Positions 12,027 to 22,073 of a stretch of 64,000 bases of DNA are shown here, piece by piece (the first letter of the stretch is position 1; each line of letters begins with the position of its first letter). Under the pieces are notes generated by a model. The model made no database searches. It saw only the letters and a program-made list of their open reading frames with translations, and had not been told where the DNA came from. The stretch lies in the NCBI GenBank assembly GCA_002946415.1, contig NJPS01000046.1:1922001-1986000 (forward strand). Direction: 5' to 3'. A program made the translations under genes and the position numbers. The stretch comes from Rutstroemia sp. NJR-2017a BVV2 (Eukaryota; Ascomycota; Leotiomycetes; Helotiales; Rutstroemiaceae).

Positions 12027-13168
12027 TCAAACGAATTCAAAGTTTTCAATCCGAATTATTAGTCCAATATTCCAGTTACAACATAAAGTACCCCTGGATG
12101 CCAATCGATGCCAGTAATTTGGAGCAACGCCCTTCACTAGCAGCCAAGCTTGATCTAAAGCATGAACGACTTCCTCTGGCAATTGGCGTTTCTCTAAATC
12201 TACTAAATTCTCTTCAAGCTGAGTGGTACTCGTTGCCCCAACAATAATGGCATCACCCTGCTCTTTCCTAAGCTGGGAATGATGCTTCAACCAACGCAAT
12301 GCACACTCCGCCTCTGTAAGTCCATGTTTCTTTGCGGCTGTTCGGATGATATCCAACGCATCGAAATAGGCATCGTTCCAGTAGCGCCCACGGTGTAATG
12401 CACCCTTGCTAGGATCGAACCGCGATCCTGTGTCAAAGTCTGCTTGATCGCTCTGGTAGCGGCTAGTCAGGAAGCCACCAGCTAGTGGCTGGAAAGCATA
12501 GAGAGATATTCCATAGCAGCGAAGGCAAGGAAATGGTTCAGGCTCAATTGTGCGATGAAGCGCATTATAGATGCCCTGGTAGACCGTTGGTTTAATCCAG
12601 CCATGTTTATCGCAGATCTCGCATATTTGTGCCACTTCCCATGACATGTAGTTGCTGATGCCAAAGCGAGCGAAATAACCCTCCTTGTGCAGCTTATCTA
12701 CCTCGCCTAGTGTAACTTCGTAGGATGTCTTTCGATCGGGTCCATGTAGGTAGAACAGGTCAATCTTAGATGCTTTGAGCGCCTTGAGACTGCGCATGAG
12801 GCCCCTGCGTACGTCCGCTGCCTGGTGGGTGTATTGATCAACTGCGGTTGTGGCGATGCCAAAGTTTGGGTACAGTTTTGTACCCATTATGAGACCTCGC
12901 TCTTCCCAATGGAGATCTCCAAGGAATTCCTCGGTTGTTCCATTACCGTAACCACGGACACTATCGACTTCGGTGTGACCATGTTTCTGAAAAACGTCGA
13001 TGATCGCGGCTGCGTCTTTGATTTGATGAACACGAGCGGCCAATTTTCCCTTTAAAGATTGTTAGTTCTTGAAAGCATTAATGGTGTTGAGGCTATTGAC
13101 TTACCCGGGAGGCCAAATGTCATGGAACCAAAAACGACCTTGAGGTCGTTATTTTGCGAGGCGTTCAT
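12027..13168 (-). CDS. Aldo/keto reductase, AKR7-like (aflatoxin-aldehyde-reductase type), possibly frame-damaged
   Basis: NADPH-dependent aldehyde/ketone reductase of the AKR superfamily. The ATG at 13168 begins MNASQNNDLKVVFGSMTFGL. An intron with donor GTAAGT runs from about 13098 to 13044. The main exon carries EVDSVRGYGNGTTEEFLG (catalytic Asp and Tyr), GTKLYPN (Lys), DLFYLHGPDR (His) and FQPLAGGFLTSRY. The family's C-terminal ALDQAW...PNYWH is present near 12105-12160. Two oddities: the only convincing acceptor (AAAG before GGAAAATTGG) leaves the second exon one base out of frame, and the tail after PNYWH is unlike the usual C-terminus. Either the gene is drifting into a pseudogene, there is a base error in the GGG run at 13041-13043, or splicing is unusual. 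It is next to the broken O-methyltransferase. Confidence 0.7.
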
Positions 13169-13440
13169 ATTGTCAAAAGTGTTGGAGTCCAGGTAACGAA
13201 TGGGTGCAGAGAGATGTGTTAGTTGCCAGGCTCTGTGAGAACTTAAGAAGGCTTCAATTCTCAGTTCCACTTCGGGGACAAGTTAAGTCCGGTCTTGAGG
13301 CTACAAAGCGCGAACAGGTTTAAACTCCGTCCTGAATGTAGGCGACGCTTGTAGTCTCTCACCTTATATTCGAGCAGCACTAAGTAGATAGCATTACGGT
13401 GCAGGGTGGCAGTAGAACTACATGAGATAAATTCCACGCA
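13169..13440. other. Intergenic between divergent AKR and O-methyltransferase remnant
   Basis: A short divergent spacer; nothing recognisable in it. Confidence 0.4.
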
Positions 13441-14867
13441 AAACATACATAATATGATTGGTGGCTTGGTCTCTCCTGAACTAGTACGTACGCTTCCAGA
13501 GATGCTGTTCTTGAGGCCTCCGATGAACTCACGGCACTTATGCTTGGTCCAGCAGAGTCACTGGTTCCACCTGTACGATCTTTCCAAACACTTCATCAAA
13601 AAACTCAATGCTGATAGATTTATTTTACAGCCTAATTCTTGGATAAGCGTGACAGCACTCCAACGTTTCCACATGTAAGCAGTAACATCCTGCGACCTTG
13701 TGTACCAGATATCCAGTAAGGAGGAGTCTATTTCATCAAAAACATACTGCGCAGTGAATGAATGGCTGACATACAAACACCAGCGCAAAATCGTTCCCTC
13801 CGAACAGCACCTCCACCTTTAGCAAGATCGCTGAAGCATGTTCAATTCCTGAGTCTGACGCCCGGAGCCTAATCCGTCATGCAATGAGCTTCTATATTTT
13901 CCACGAACCATCCCCGGGCGTGGTTGCACACACGGCTTCGTCCCGAGCACTTGCCAGGATTCCTCCCGTCGAAGACTTCATCGGGTTCATAAGTGAAGAA
14001 ATGCTCCCAGCATCAACTCGACTTGTGGACGCGATGATCAAGTGGCTCGGCTCTCAGGAGTCCAATGAGACGGGATATGCGCTCGCGAATGGGACTGATG
14101 TTCCCATGATGAAGTATATCTCGAAAGATGCGCGACGGGCACAGCAGATGGGAAGAGCAATGAGCTTTTTGAAATCAAGACCGAGTGAAAGTGTGCAACG
14201 CGTCTTGGAAAGCTTTGCTTGGGGTAATGCTGCTGAGGGGCTTTTGGTTGATGTTGGTGGTGCTAAGGGCACTGTCGCTTTTGAACTACTACGATTCCTA
14301 CCTAAGATCAAGTGTATAGTGCAGGATCAGACCGAGGTAGTAAAAGACACAGAAACACCTGATGATCTGCAAGAAAGATTGAGCTTCATGGCGCATGACT
14401 TCTTCCAGGAGCAGCCTGTTAAGGGAGCAGATACTTATCTCCTTTCTAATGTGTTGCACGATTGGTCGGACAAGCACGCAGCCCAAATCATCGGTAATTT
14501 GGTTCCGGCGTTGAAGAAGGGGGCGAGAGTAGTTGTCTGTGATAGGTGTCTTCCCGCGCCTTGCAAGTTGTCGCCGTATCAGGAAAGAAAGCAGAGGTAG
14601 GTTTGGAGATCCGCGAAGCAGTAAGATATTCGTTGACTAATGATTGTTATGGCGGATGACCTTTACATGAAGGGCATTCAGAATGCTAAGGGTCGCGATC
14701 CCAGTGATTGGGAACAACTTTTTGACTCTGTTGATTCGAGATTTAAGTCGTTTACGGTGGGCACAGTCAAGGGCTCGGAGCTATTAACAATCAGTGTTAC
14801 ATGGGAGGGTCATGCCACATTTAGAGAAGTGATATCTAGATATGGTTTTCTAAATAGTATATTATAA
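13441..14867 (+). pseudogene. O-methyltransferase (plant/fungal type) pseudogene
   Basis: Remnant of a SAM-dependent O-methyltransferase of the kind found in fungal secondary-metabolite clusters. Family segments appear in order but in different frames. VSPELVR near 13475 is followed, frame-shifted, by RDAVLEASDELTALMLGP near 13500-13553. KIVPSE near 13785 is then shifted to STFSKIAEACSIPESDAR from about 13820. A long good frame from 13884 to 14600 contains VVAHTASSRALARIP, LLVDVGGAKGTVAFE (SAM-binding), GADTYLLSNVLHDWSDKHA (catalytic His region) and VPALKKGARVVVCD. A TAG at 14597-14599, with no usable intron to remove it, separates this from the C-terminal GRDPSDWEQLFDSVDSRFK to 14867. At least three independent disruptions indicate a pseudogene. 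Confidence 0.8.
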
Positions 14868-15930
14868 TGTGGTTATCAAATAGATGTCTGCTGAGCAACT
14901 TCACTCCATCCCCGTAGATCAAACAAACTCTTGTGTTCTTCTATTGTGGCATTGACTTCAGTTGTCAAGAAAGTTCCCATATCCATGATGAAAGGATAAC
15001 ATGAGCCTTGATTGATCGCCTTTTTTGTTCGTCATAAAGAATAAATGTATTACCCTCGACAACTTGCTGGCCGAGCCCTTAACTTTTCAATGTGAATGCA
15101 GGACTACTATAATCACAGATACAGCGGTAGGCATGCAAGCCAGTTCATCTATGAAAGGGTGGGAAAATGGATTATCATGATTGCGGGCAAGCGACATCGC
15201 GGGAGTGCCTGCATCATTTCCCTCTCCATTGGAGTTTGGTCGGCCCGCTCGTGTAGCCTACGCTGCTGCACATAGAAAATCAGTCGTGAGGAAAATCTCG
15301 CTCTCATAAAAGAGTGCTTAGCCAAGAAGCAATCGGGGACGCAGTGTCAGTTCAAACCACGCAACGAATCCGAAAGGATCGGAGAGATTCTAGGGGAAAA
15401 TATTACACTCATGTCTAGAATAGTCTACTCAGCGTCAAATTAGATGCCAAGAACGCGTGTAGGCTGGTGACAGTACGTCTCGTGGCCCGGAAATTTCATT
15501 TTTGCCTCTGAGGCCTAGGTGACCAAACCATGACCAATATCAGTTCACAGAAATGATTTCTTTAGAGTCCAGGGCTTGAGTATCTAAGATACCACCCGGT
15601 CCACATATGAGAGCATCAGTTCCCAACTCCGTACTCCATTTGTCATCTATCTACTTTCGTTCAACATAATTTGGGAAACTTTAACTAAACATCGAGTTGG
15701 CCCCGTGCCGTTCAACGACGAGAACCTGCGATAGTGTTTCTGAGACCATTTCTTTACAACAAATACCTGGCATGTAGACATTAGGGAAGTCTAGGAATAG
15801 ACCGCGGCGCAGAGCAACGACGCTGAACCTACTCGCAGAGGCTGTTGCAGTGATCTCACAGGCAATAAAGGCCATTCATCCAGAAAGGTGACGAACAACA
15901 GAGAGCACGAAACCGAGCCAGCTCCTCTAG
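14868..15930. other. Gene-poor region
   Basis: No supported gene over about 1 kb. Short coding-like scraps occur in the plus strand near 15800-15890, but stops interrupt them. It lies between two degraded sequences. Confidence 0.4.
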
Positions 15931-16323
15931 TCTAGATCTCGATCTCGCAAAATAGAACTTCCTTTCTCTAGGGAGCACAAGCAATGGGATTGCAGAAAGC
16001 ATTGTTATATCGGGTACAGATCCGACGATCCTGAAGTGAAGGACAGGCTCATCAACGAACTGGAAAGAAACTTTGACCCAGACTTCGAATTGTGGCAGAT
16101 TAAGACAAATGGAAAATCGGGATATATTCTTGAGATAACACTGCCGGGATAGACTATAGTGCACGATGGAGCACCTGAAGGATGTTTCACTGGGTTCACT
16201 GGAAGACCCTACGTATAGTTGGTCGCCAATCAGTTCGTATCTGAACATCAAGACAGTGGCTTTCGAGAACTGCCTAATCCATTTGTGACTATATTGAAAA
16301 CACCCTTGTGGGGGATTTGTAGC
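15931..16323 (+). pseudogene. Unrecognised coding-like remnant with in-frame stops
   Basis: One plus-strand frame reads like ordinary protein for about 130 codons. It includes CYIGYRSDDPEVKDRLINEL and FDPDFELWQIKTNGKSGYIL, then a TAG at 16150-16152, then TIVHDGAPEGCFTGFTGRP, another TAG at 16213-16215, and ELPNPFVTILKTPLWGIC up to a TGA at 16321. There is no ATG in the frame and no family match I recognise. The residue mix suggests a decayed gene more than chance, but this is a judgement by eye. Antisense ORFs here look unlike protein. Confidence 0.35.
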
Positions 16324-17714
16324 TGATCGCCGGGATGTTTGGGTAGAAGACTGGATGAGGGGGTATGAATAGGTTGCGATACATAGATCTCTGAATACAT
16401 AGCATTTTTGTTGTCATGCTAGGAACATATCAACAAGGCGTCTGGGGATGTAATTTCCAATGTACAGATGATCAGTAAGACATAGATTGTAAGTAGATGT
16501 GTTGAAAAATCTCGCACGCGGAATCCGCCGCGATATCATAGACTGGCTCTCGCACACTGATCTGTTCGTAGAAGAAACTGGGTAGCACTCAGCTGCGTGC
16601 GACCTGCTCACATGCAAACATGTCTACATCTACTCCACACAAGCGAGTTAGGGGGCGATATGAAGAAGGCAAAGAAGGTCGAGGAGGCAGCGAAAGTCAT
16701 AACAGGTTCTGCGTTGGATGGAGCCTCTACCCACAGCTCTACCGTCCAGGGTACAGTCGTAGACAATGGGTGTGTGCCTGTGTGTGTGTGTGCAGAATGG
16801 GACAGGTCCGGAGTTTATAGTTATGTTCTCTATACTATACAGAAGATTGAGGATGACGGGAACTCGGGGGAAGTGTAACCACTGGCGGAAAAATTGTCTT
16901 GATATTCAGAGAAAATAGGAGCAGCAAGAGTGTGAGTGAAAAGGAGTGCCGAAAGGAAGGATTAAAACCTTCGCGCGAAAGAGTTTTAGGGATCTGACAC
17001 ACGCAATTATGGGAATTCGATGGTACAGATAGCAAACCTGATTCAAACCGATATAGCATATGTGAAGACGAAGACCCGCTTTGAAGCCGAAGAGAACCTT
17101 GGGCAGAAGGCAATCTCATATATCTGGTATGATGAAAAATGCGAGTGCATTGGTGTCCGTCCACATTTGCCAATTCTCAGGCAATGCTTCTAGATCCCGA
17201 AAAGTATACCAACACACGTGTTCGATCCATAGAACAGATGTATAAATATTGATTCTTTAACCTGAAGCCGATTCGAATTCTACTCAGGCCCATGATAAGG
17301 CCTGTAAAATTCTCTCTACATTTATTACATGGTCGTCTCGCTGTAGCCACCTCAAGGTGGGATTAGACGCCAAAATTTCGCTCAGGATGATAGACGAAGA
17401 TTTGGTCGTCCCAAGAGGTCATTCCTTTACGTACTGAGAAAATCTCAACCGGAGACACCGAGGAAACCACAAACCCAGAAGCTCTAGACTGGCCCCCGCA
17501 AAGTGCGGGTTTTTAATATAAAATACTTTCTCGATGCTGTAATCCTAGCGTCATCAGTTCATTCACTTTCATTTCTTTGTCTTCCAAATAGTCCAAAGCA
17601 GAGATTCAGTTCGCCGTCTATCCATCAAGGAGAACCCCAATATCAGGATTCGGAATCCGCGAATCATTTGCAATTTCCAACACGCCTTTGGAATTGAGAT
17701 TTCGCGAACCTCCG
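16324..17714. other. Intergenic region with a short GT microsatellite
   Basis: No supported gene. A GT-rich tract lies at about 16766-16793. Short ORFs over 16597-16878 and on the minus strand around 16835-17173 have no recognisable features. Confidence 0.4.
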
Positions 17715-18368
17715 ATGTCGTCCCAACGCGCAAGTACAGGTCGTGGAACCAAAGAGAAACCCCGCCACAAGCCCACTGGCCAAGGACTTGATGGTGATAT
17801 CTCCGCTAGAATTCGTCCTCATGAGCCTGAGAACCATCACAGATCCAACCCCCAGACCGGAAACAGTAGGCAATCTAGAAGTCATTCTCGTGGACCCAGC
17901 GGCGGTGAGAAGCGTCCAGGATCCAAGTCTCGGACCAGTAGTCAGCACAGGTCCAAGCACCCGGCGAACGAGGTCGTCGAGCCAGCATCTCAAACTTCAA
18001 GTAGCATTCCCAGCCGCTGGGAACCTTACGCTAGGGACGACCCCAGATGGAGACCCCATTCAAAATTCTATGTCGGACACACCTTTAAAACTATTGAAGT
18101 AAAAGGGAAATTCGTCAGGTACCTTATAGAAAATACTAAAGAAGGTGAATATGAAATTGTAGAAGACGATTCTAAAAAATATGCAATCAGACTGGCACCT
18201 AGCGCAAAATATGGGCTAATTGGGGGAATCCCCCAATTGTGGTCGCATCTTAATACCTGGGTATGTGATTATCGAAGGCACAATGGCGATGACAGCATTG
18301 GGGACCTAGGAAATCCATATCGAATGTCTTACGAAGAATGGATAAAGATAAAAACGTCTCAGGATTAG
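17715..18368 (+). CDS. Unknown basic protein with disordered N-terminus
   Basis: A 217-residue single-exon ORF from the ATG at 17715; an in-frame TTG lies further upstream, so the ATG is preferred. Residues 1-105 are rich in Arg, Ser, Gly, Pro and His and look disordered. A folded-looking C-terminal half starts near RWEPYARDDPRWRPHSKFYV, continues with FKTIEVKGKFVRYLIENT and IGGIPQLWSHLNTWVCDY, and ends in YEEWIKIKT. I do not recognise the family. Sustained open frame and sensible composition in the second half favour a real gene. It has no close functional neighbour. Confidence 0.5.
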   Translation: MSSQRASTGRGTKEKPRHKPTGQGLDGDISARIRPHEPENHHRSNPQTGNSRQSRSHSRGPSGGEKRPGSKSRTSSQHRSKHPANEVVEPASQTSSSIPSRWEPYARDDPRWRPHSKFYVGHTFKTIEVKGKFVRYLIENTKEGEYEIVEDDSKKYAIRLAPSAKYGLIGGIPQLWSHLNTWVCDYRRHNGDDSIGDLGNPYRMSYEEWIKIKTSQD

Positions 18369-19616
18369 GTGCAAAGATGGCGGACAGCTAGGATGGAAAC
18401 ACGACCCGTTCTACTCGTGCGGGCCAGCGAGAACTGAGAAGCTGGTGCTTCGATTTCCACATCTTGGAGTTCTCGGAAATGCGATAGTAGTAGCTTCAAA
18501 GGACAGGGACATGTGCATGCAAAATGGAGTTCTGAGTGTCTGTTTCTGCATTTTGGATTTCTGTTTTTGGGATAATTTTGGCGTACGGGACTCCAGACTA
18601 GACACTACTTAAATTGGAAAATCGCACCATAATATTGAATAAGCTGATAAGATTTATGCGCTTAATGCTTCCAAGGATATTTATTGAATTGAGTATTGAA
18701 GGAGTTCGCTGGATCGATGCTGCTGAAAGTTCCCCGAGTTGCACCCTTGAGGAGGTTTCTCAGACGCGGGGTCGACAATGGTGGTTTTTAGCTACTGGGA
18801 CAATATTGAAACAAGATATGCTCAATCCTACAGTCTAGTAGCGCCTCGCATCTCTTAATGATGAATCGATAATCTACTAATGGATGTGATCTGACTTGAT
18901 CTGATTTAACCCATGTGCCTCTTTGAATACTTCAGACGACTCAGGCTGAATGATGGCTTCGCCCAACATAGCAGGGAGGAGAAAATGCGAAAACAGATAG
19001 AGCAAGGCAAGTTAAGTCCACTGGAGAAGACGTGGAAGTAGGGAAGGCAAGATAAAACACACAGGAAACAAAGCACCGAAATGAGGATGCGGACATTTCG
19101 TGGACGGAGGAAATCAGAAATCGAAGCATTGAAGAGATTCGAGACAGACCGAATGAAAGAATTGTAAGTCTACCTCCTAGAAGATATGTATACTCCCCTA
19201 TTTTCTTATCAAGACGGCTTTCTGCTTTCCAGACTGGAAATTTGGAATTCGTGGATGGTGACCTAGAAGCACTTCAACTGCTCATGTATCTCGGCAGACC
19301 AACAGGAGATGCGAGTCTGGTGTCCAAGTATGAAAAATCGTAGTCCTTTCCGGGATGACAACGGCTCGATGACTGTCGGTGAACGGTTTCTAATTAAGGT
19401 ATATCATTTTATCTCTATTGTTTATCCTGAATTCTGGTCTATGTTGCTTGAGCGTCTAAGGAGCCTCTATATATCGTTTCGTATCTACAAGGCACACTGC
19501 TGACGATGTGCTGAAAGATTTGCTGAAGGGGTTGGTTGCCGGTTAGAAGGACGTCGGATCAGCGTACCGTTAGTTGGGTTGGTTGATAAAAGTCATCGAT
19601 GTCGTTCCGGCGTGTT
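18369..19616. other. Intergenic region
   Basis: About 1.25 kb without a supported gene. Short ORFs at 18614-18838 and 19309-19503 lack homology-like features. Confidence 0.45.
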
Positions 19617-20201
19617 TTACAGCTTAGCCATCGGCTTCACTTCCTTCAAAATAATGAACAATGCATCTCCCGTGGCCAGAATCGTCCCATTGCCATCCTC
19701 AATTGTCGCTTTCCCAAACAGCTTCCGTCCCTCTTTCCTCTCTATCCAACTCTTCCCCAACACGATCGACGGTGTCCGAATCGGCTTCTTATACGTAATA
19801 TTAAGATACGCCGTCATCGTCGTCTTGTCCCTTGGTCTCGCGCTCTCCGCCGCACACCCTATCATATCGTCCAACATCACACCGACGAATCCGCCATGGC
19901 AGGTATCGATATGGCCATTTACATGTGAACCCAGGCTGATTAGTTGGAGAATTTCACCGAAAGGGCGGGTGCTAGAAGGCGGCGAGTAGAGCTGTTGCAA
20001 TTCTTTGATCGTCTCGGCGGTGTTCAGCGCGATGCTCGTTAATGTGTCACCAGTATGGGGTTTGAGGATTCGCTGGCGAGCTTCGAATGGGCGGAGTGTG
20101 GGGTCGGAAAGGATGGCTTGACACCATGGTAGCGAGGAGAAGTGCGCTGCTGTCGTGGCTGGGATTGGGGCGAAGGTATACAGCTCTTTGCTGACGGTCA
20201 T
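19617..20201 (-). CDS. Hotdog-fold acyl-CoA thioesterase family protein (PaaI/THEM4-like)
   Basis: Single-exon gene of 194 residues, probably hydrolysing an acyl-CoA thioester. The hotdog core is clear: HVNGHIDTCHGGFVGVMLDD carries the helix with the conserved H-GG and acidic residue of this family. It is followed by beta-strand segments TAYLNITYKKPIRTPSIVLG and ATIEDGNGTILATGDALF. The N-terminal 85 residues contain a helical lead-in typical of fungal members. No signal peptide or membrane segment is visible. The start at 20201 gives the usual family length. Substrate unknown. Confidence 0.85.
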   Translation of the reverse strand: MTVSKELYTFAPIPATTAAHFSSLPWCQAILSDPTLRPFEARQRILKPHTGDTLTSIALNTAETIKELQQLYSPPSSTRPFGEILQLISLGSHVNGHIDTCHGGFVGVMLDDMIGCAAESARPRDKTTMTAYLNITYKKPIRTPSIVLGKSWIERKEGRKLFGKATIEDGNGTILATGDALFIILKEVKPMAKL

Positions 20202-20270
20202 GGCGGGAATTGATAATAATTCTCCATGTTAACTTAGGGGAAACGCGAGGTTATTCACGACTTTCATAAA

Positions 20271-20374
20271 CCTCGGCTCCGATAGTAGTTCGGAATCGAC
20301 AACCGCGATAGACCCATAGACCTCGGCTCCGGCTGTACTATTGCCAGCTATTGATAGCCGCGATGGACCCATCA
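20271..20374. repeat. Imperfect 50-bp tandem duplication
   Basis: Two adjacent units begin CCTCGGCTCCG at 20271 and 20321. Each contains a later CCGCGAT(A/G)GACCCAT segment; the middle differs. It lies just upstream of the thioesterase start. Confidence 0.6.
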
Positions 20375-21952
20375 ATCATGACGGATAATAGTGACGCCAA
20401 TCTCCGAGAAGGTTTAGTGGTTGAGGCAGAAAGTGGCCCCTGTTCTCAAGTTGAAACGATGAAACGACGGAAACGTCGGAAGATCATAACGGGATGAAAC
20501 ATGAGAGACACGGACGGGAGTCTGGAAGAGAGCGATAGGGCTTGGATGCTGGAAAGAGAGTTCAGAAGTGAGTGTACGGAAGTACTTACGTTTGCATTGC
20601 ATGACTGTCTCCAAGGTAAGGCAAGGGAGAAGGGGAAAAGCGAATGAATATTGAAGGATGGATTGATGGGTTGATAGAAGTATTGGAAATAATGTTAATC
20701 ATCCTTCCCATCCTCCAATAGCTTCCTCATATCACATACTTCGTACAGCAATGGCCCCCCTTTCCTAACTTTGCATGGCGAGAGTACGGACCGGTGGACA
20801 CAGGTGGGGTGATATCGGCGATGGTCAAAGAGCTGCATGGACCTCTTTTGGAGATGAATACTTCGTACTTATATGAGGTTCATATATGAGGGTTCGTTGC
20901 ACCTGCAGACGCGCAGACTCGCATGTGAAAGGTTCCGCCGTCAGCAAATCAGCGGGCACACAGCGGAGAAGCGATCTACAATAACGGTTAGCATACCCCA
21001 GTGTTATAGGCTATTCTCCACTACCTTAGCACCCTAAGACGATGAAACGAGCCTACTTTAAAGTACTTTACGCATCTATTTTAGAGCTCAGATGCCCCTG
21101 TAATCTATCAACACAGTACTCGCAGTCCTCACAGTACTTCGTACTCACAGTACGTTGCCGGTAAGTTACATGAAGGCCAGCAAAAAGAAAAGACTGGACG
21201 CGCCGCACAGTGTAGTATCCAACTGTTTTCTTCTTGCGCTCAGCATTGGTTGATGTGAGCTTTTGAAGTGGAATAATATGTGTTGGTTTCTCAGAGCAGC
21301 TTAAATAGATCTTGTCCATCCTGCCCTGCCCTGGCCCAGCCAGCCCACTTTCTAATTCTGAACTTCTCCATTCTTTCTCATCGAAGCATTTCATCCCTCC
21401 CTGGACATAGCTCCAGAGCTTCATTTCGAACTCCTTGTGGTTCCGTCCATTCATTGGCTGTCAGCAACACGCTCATTCTTTCTTGGTTATCTTTTGAGCA
21501 AGCCACTCACTCACTCTTTGCGAATTGTTTCACTCTACGAAGTACCGACGCAAAGTTGTCGACAACAGCAACCTCCAATGCGACCATAATATCCATTCAC
21601 TCATTCCCCGACTCATTCGACTTTGTCCAGACTTCCCTTCATAATCGCACTGCTTTCTACAGTTTTCCAGTCATCTTGATTCACTTCTACAAAAGCGTAT
21701 TGATATTATTTGTTTACTTCCAATACCCATACACCCTTTTTCTCACAAGTCGCGCAATTAAAACACCACCACCATCATCACCTACCACATATAGCTTACA
21801 CAGCCCTCCGCCATCCTCTTACAATCCTTCCAATAATTACGAGAACACGAGATACATACCGATTTCAGTGTGGAAGACACTCTGGATATATCTTAGCTAC
21901 AAAAGTCTAGATCCCCCGAATCTTTCGAGAATACAGATCTACCCTCGGCTCA

Positions 21953-21982
21953 GGACCTTGAAGGACCTTGAAGGACCTTGAA
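21953..21982 (+). repeat. Three copies of a 10-bp direct repeat
   Basis: GGACCTTGAA occurs three times in a row, about 100 bp upstream of the ATG at 22074. Confidence 0.7.
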
Positions 21983-22073
21983 AATAATCTTGCGACACTA
22001 CCCCGAAGATCGCCTCCATTAATATCACGGACCCTAGCGACGATCATACTATTCTGGCACAAAGGGAGGCATA

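Larger units (their letters stand above)
20202..22073. other. Long upstream region of the disordered coiled-coil gene
   Basis: No recognised gene. It contains an imperfect 50-bp duplication at 20271-20374, AGTAC-rich sequence near 21110-21155, long pyrimidine-rich tracts from 21300 to 21850 and three copies of a 10-bp repeat just before 21982. The 233-codon ORF over 21280-21981 reads as low-complexity Ser/Leu/Pro and is probably 5' UTR/promoter sequence. Confidence 0.5.

Noticed and set aside
16597..16878. 93-codon ORF over a GT repeat
   Set aside because: The Cys/Val run comes from the GT microsatellite; the flanks have no recognisable domain.
16930..17030. tRNA-like fold considered
   Set aside because: A box- and B box-like strings are incomplete and no acceptor stem pairs properly.
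21280..21981. 233-codon plus-strand ORF
   Set aside because: Low-complexity Ser/Leu/Pro translation of pyrimidine-rich DNA directly upstream of a real gene; no domain or motif.
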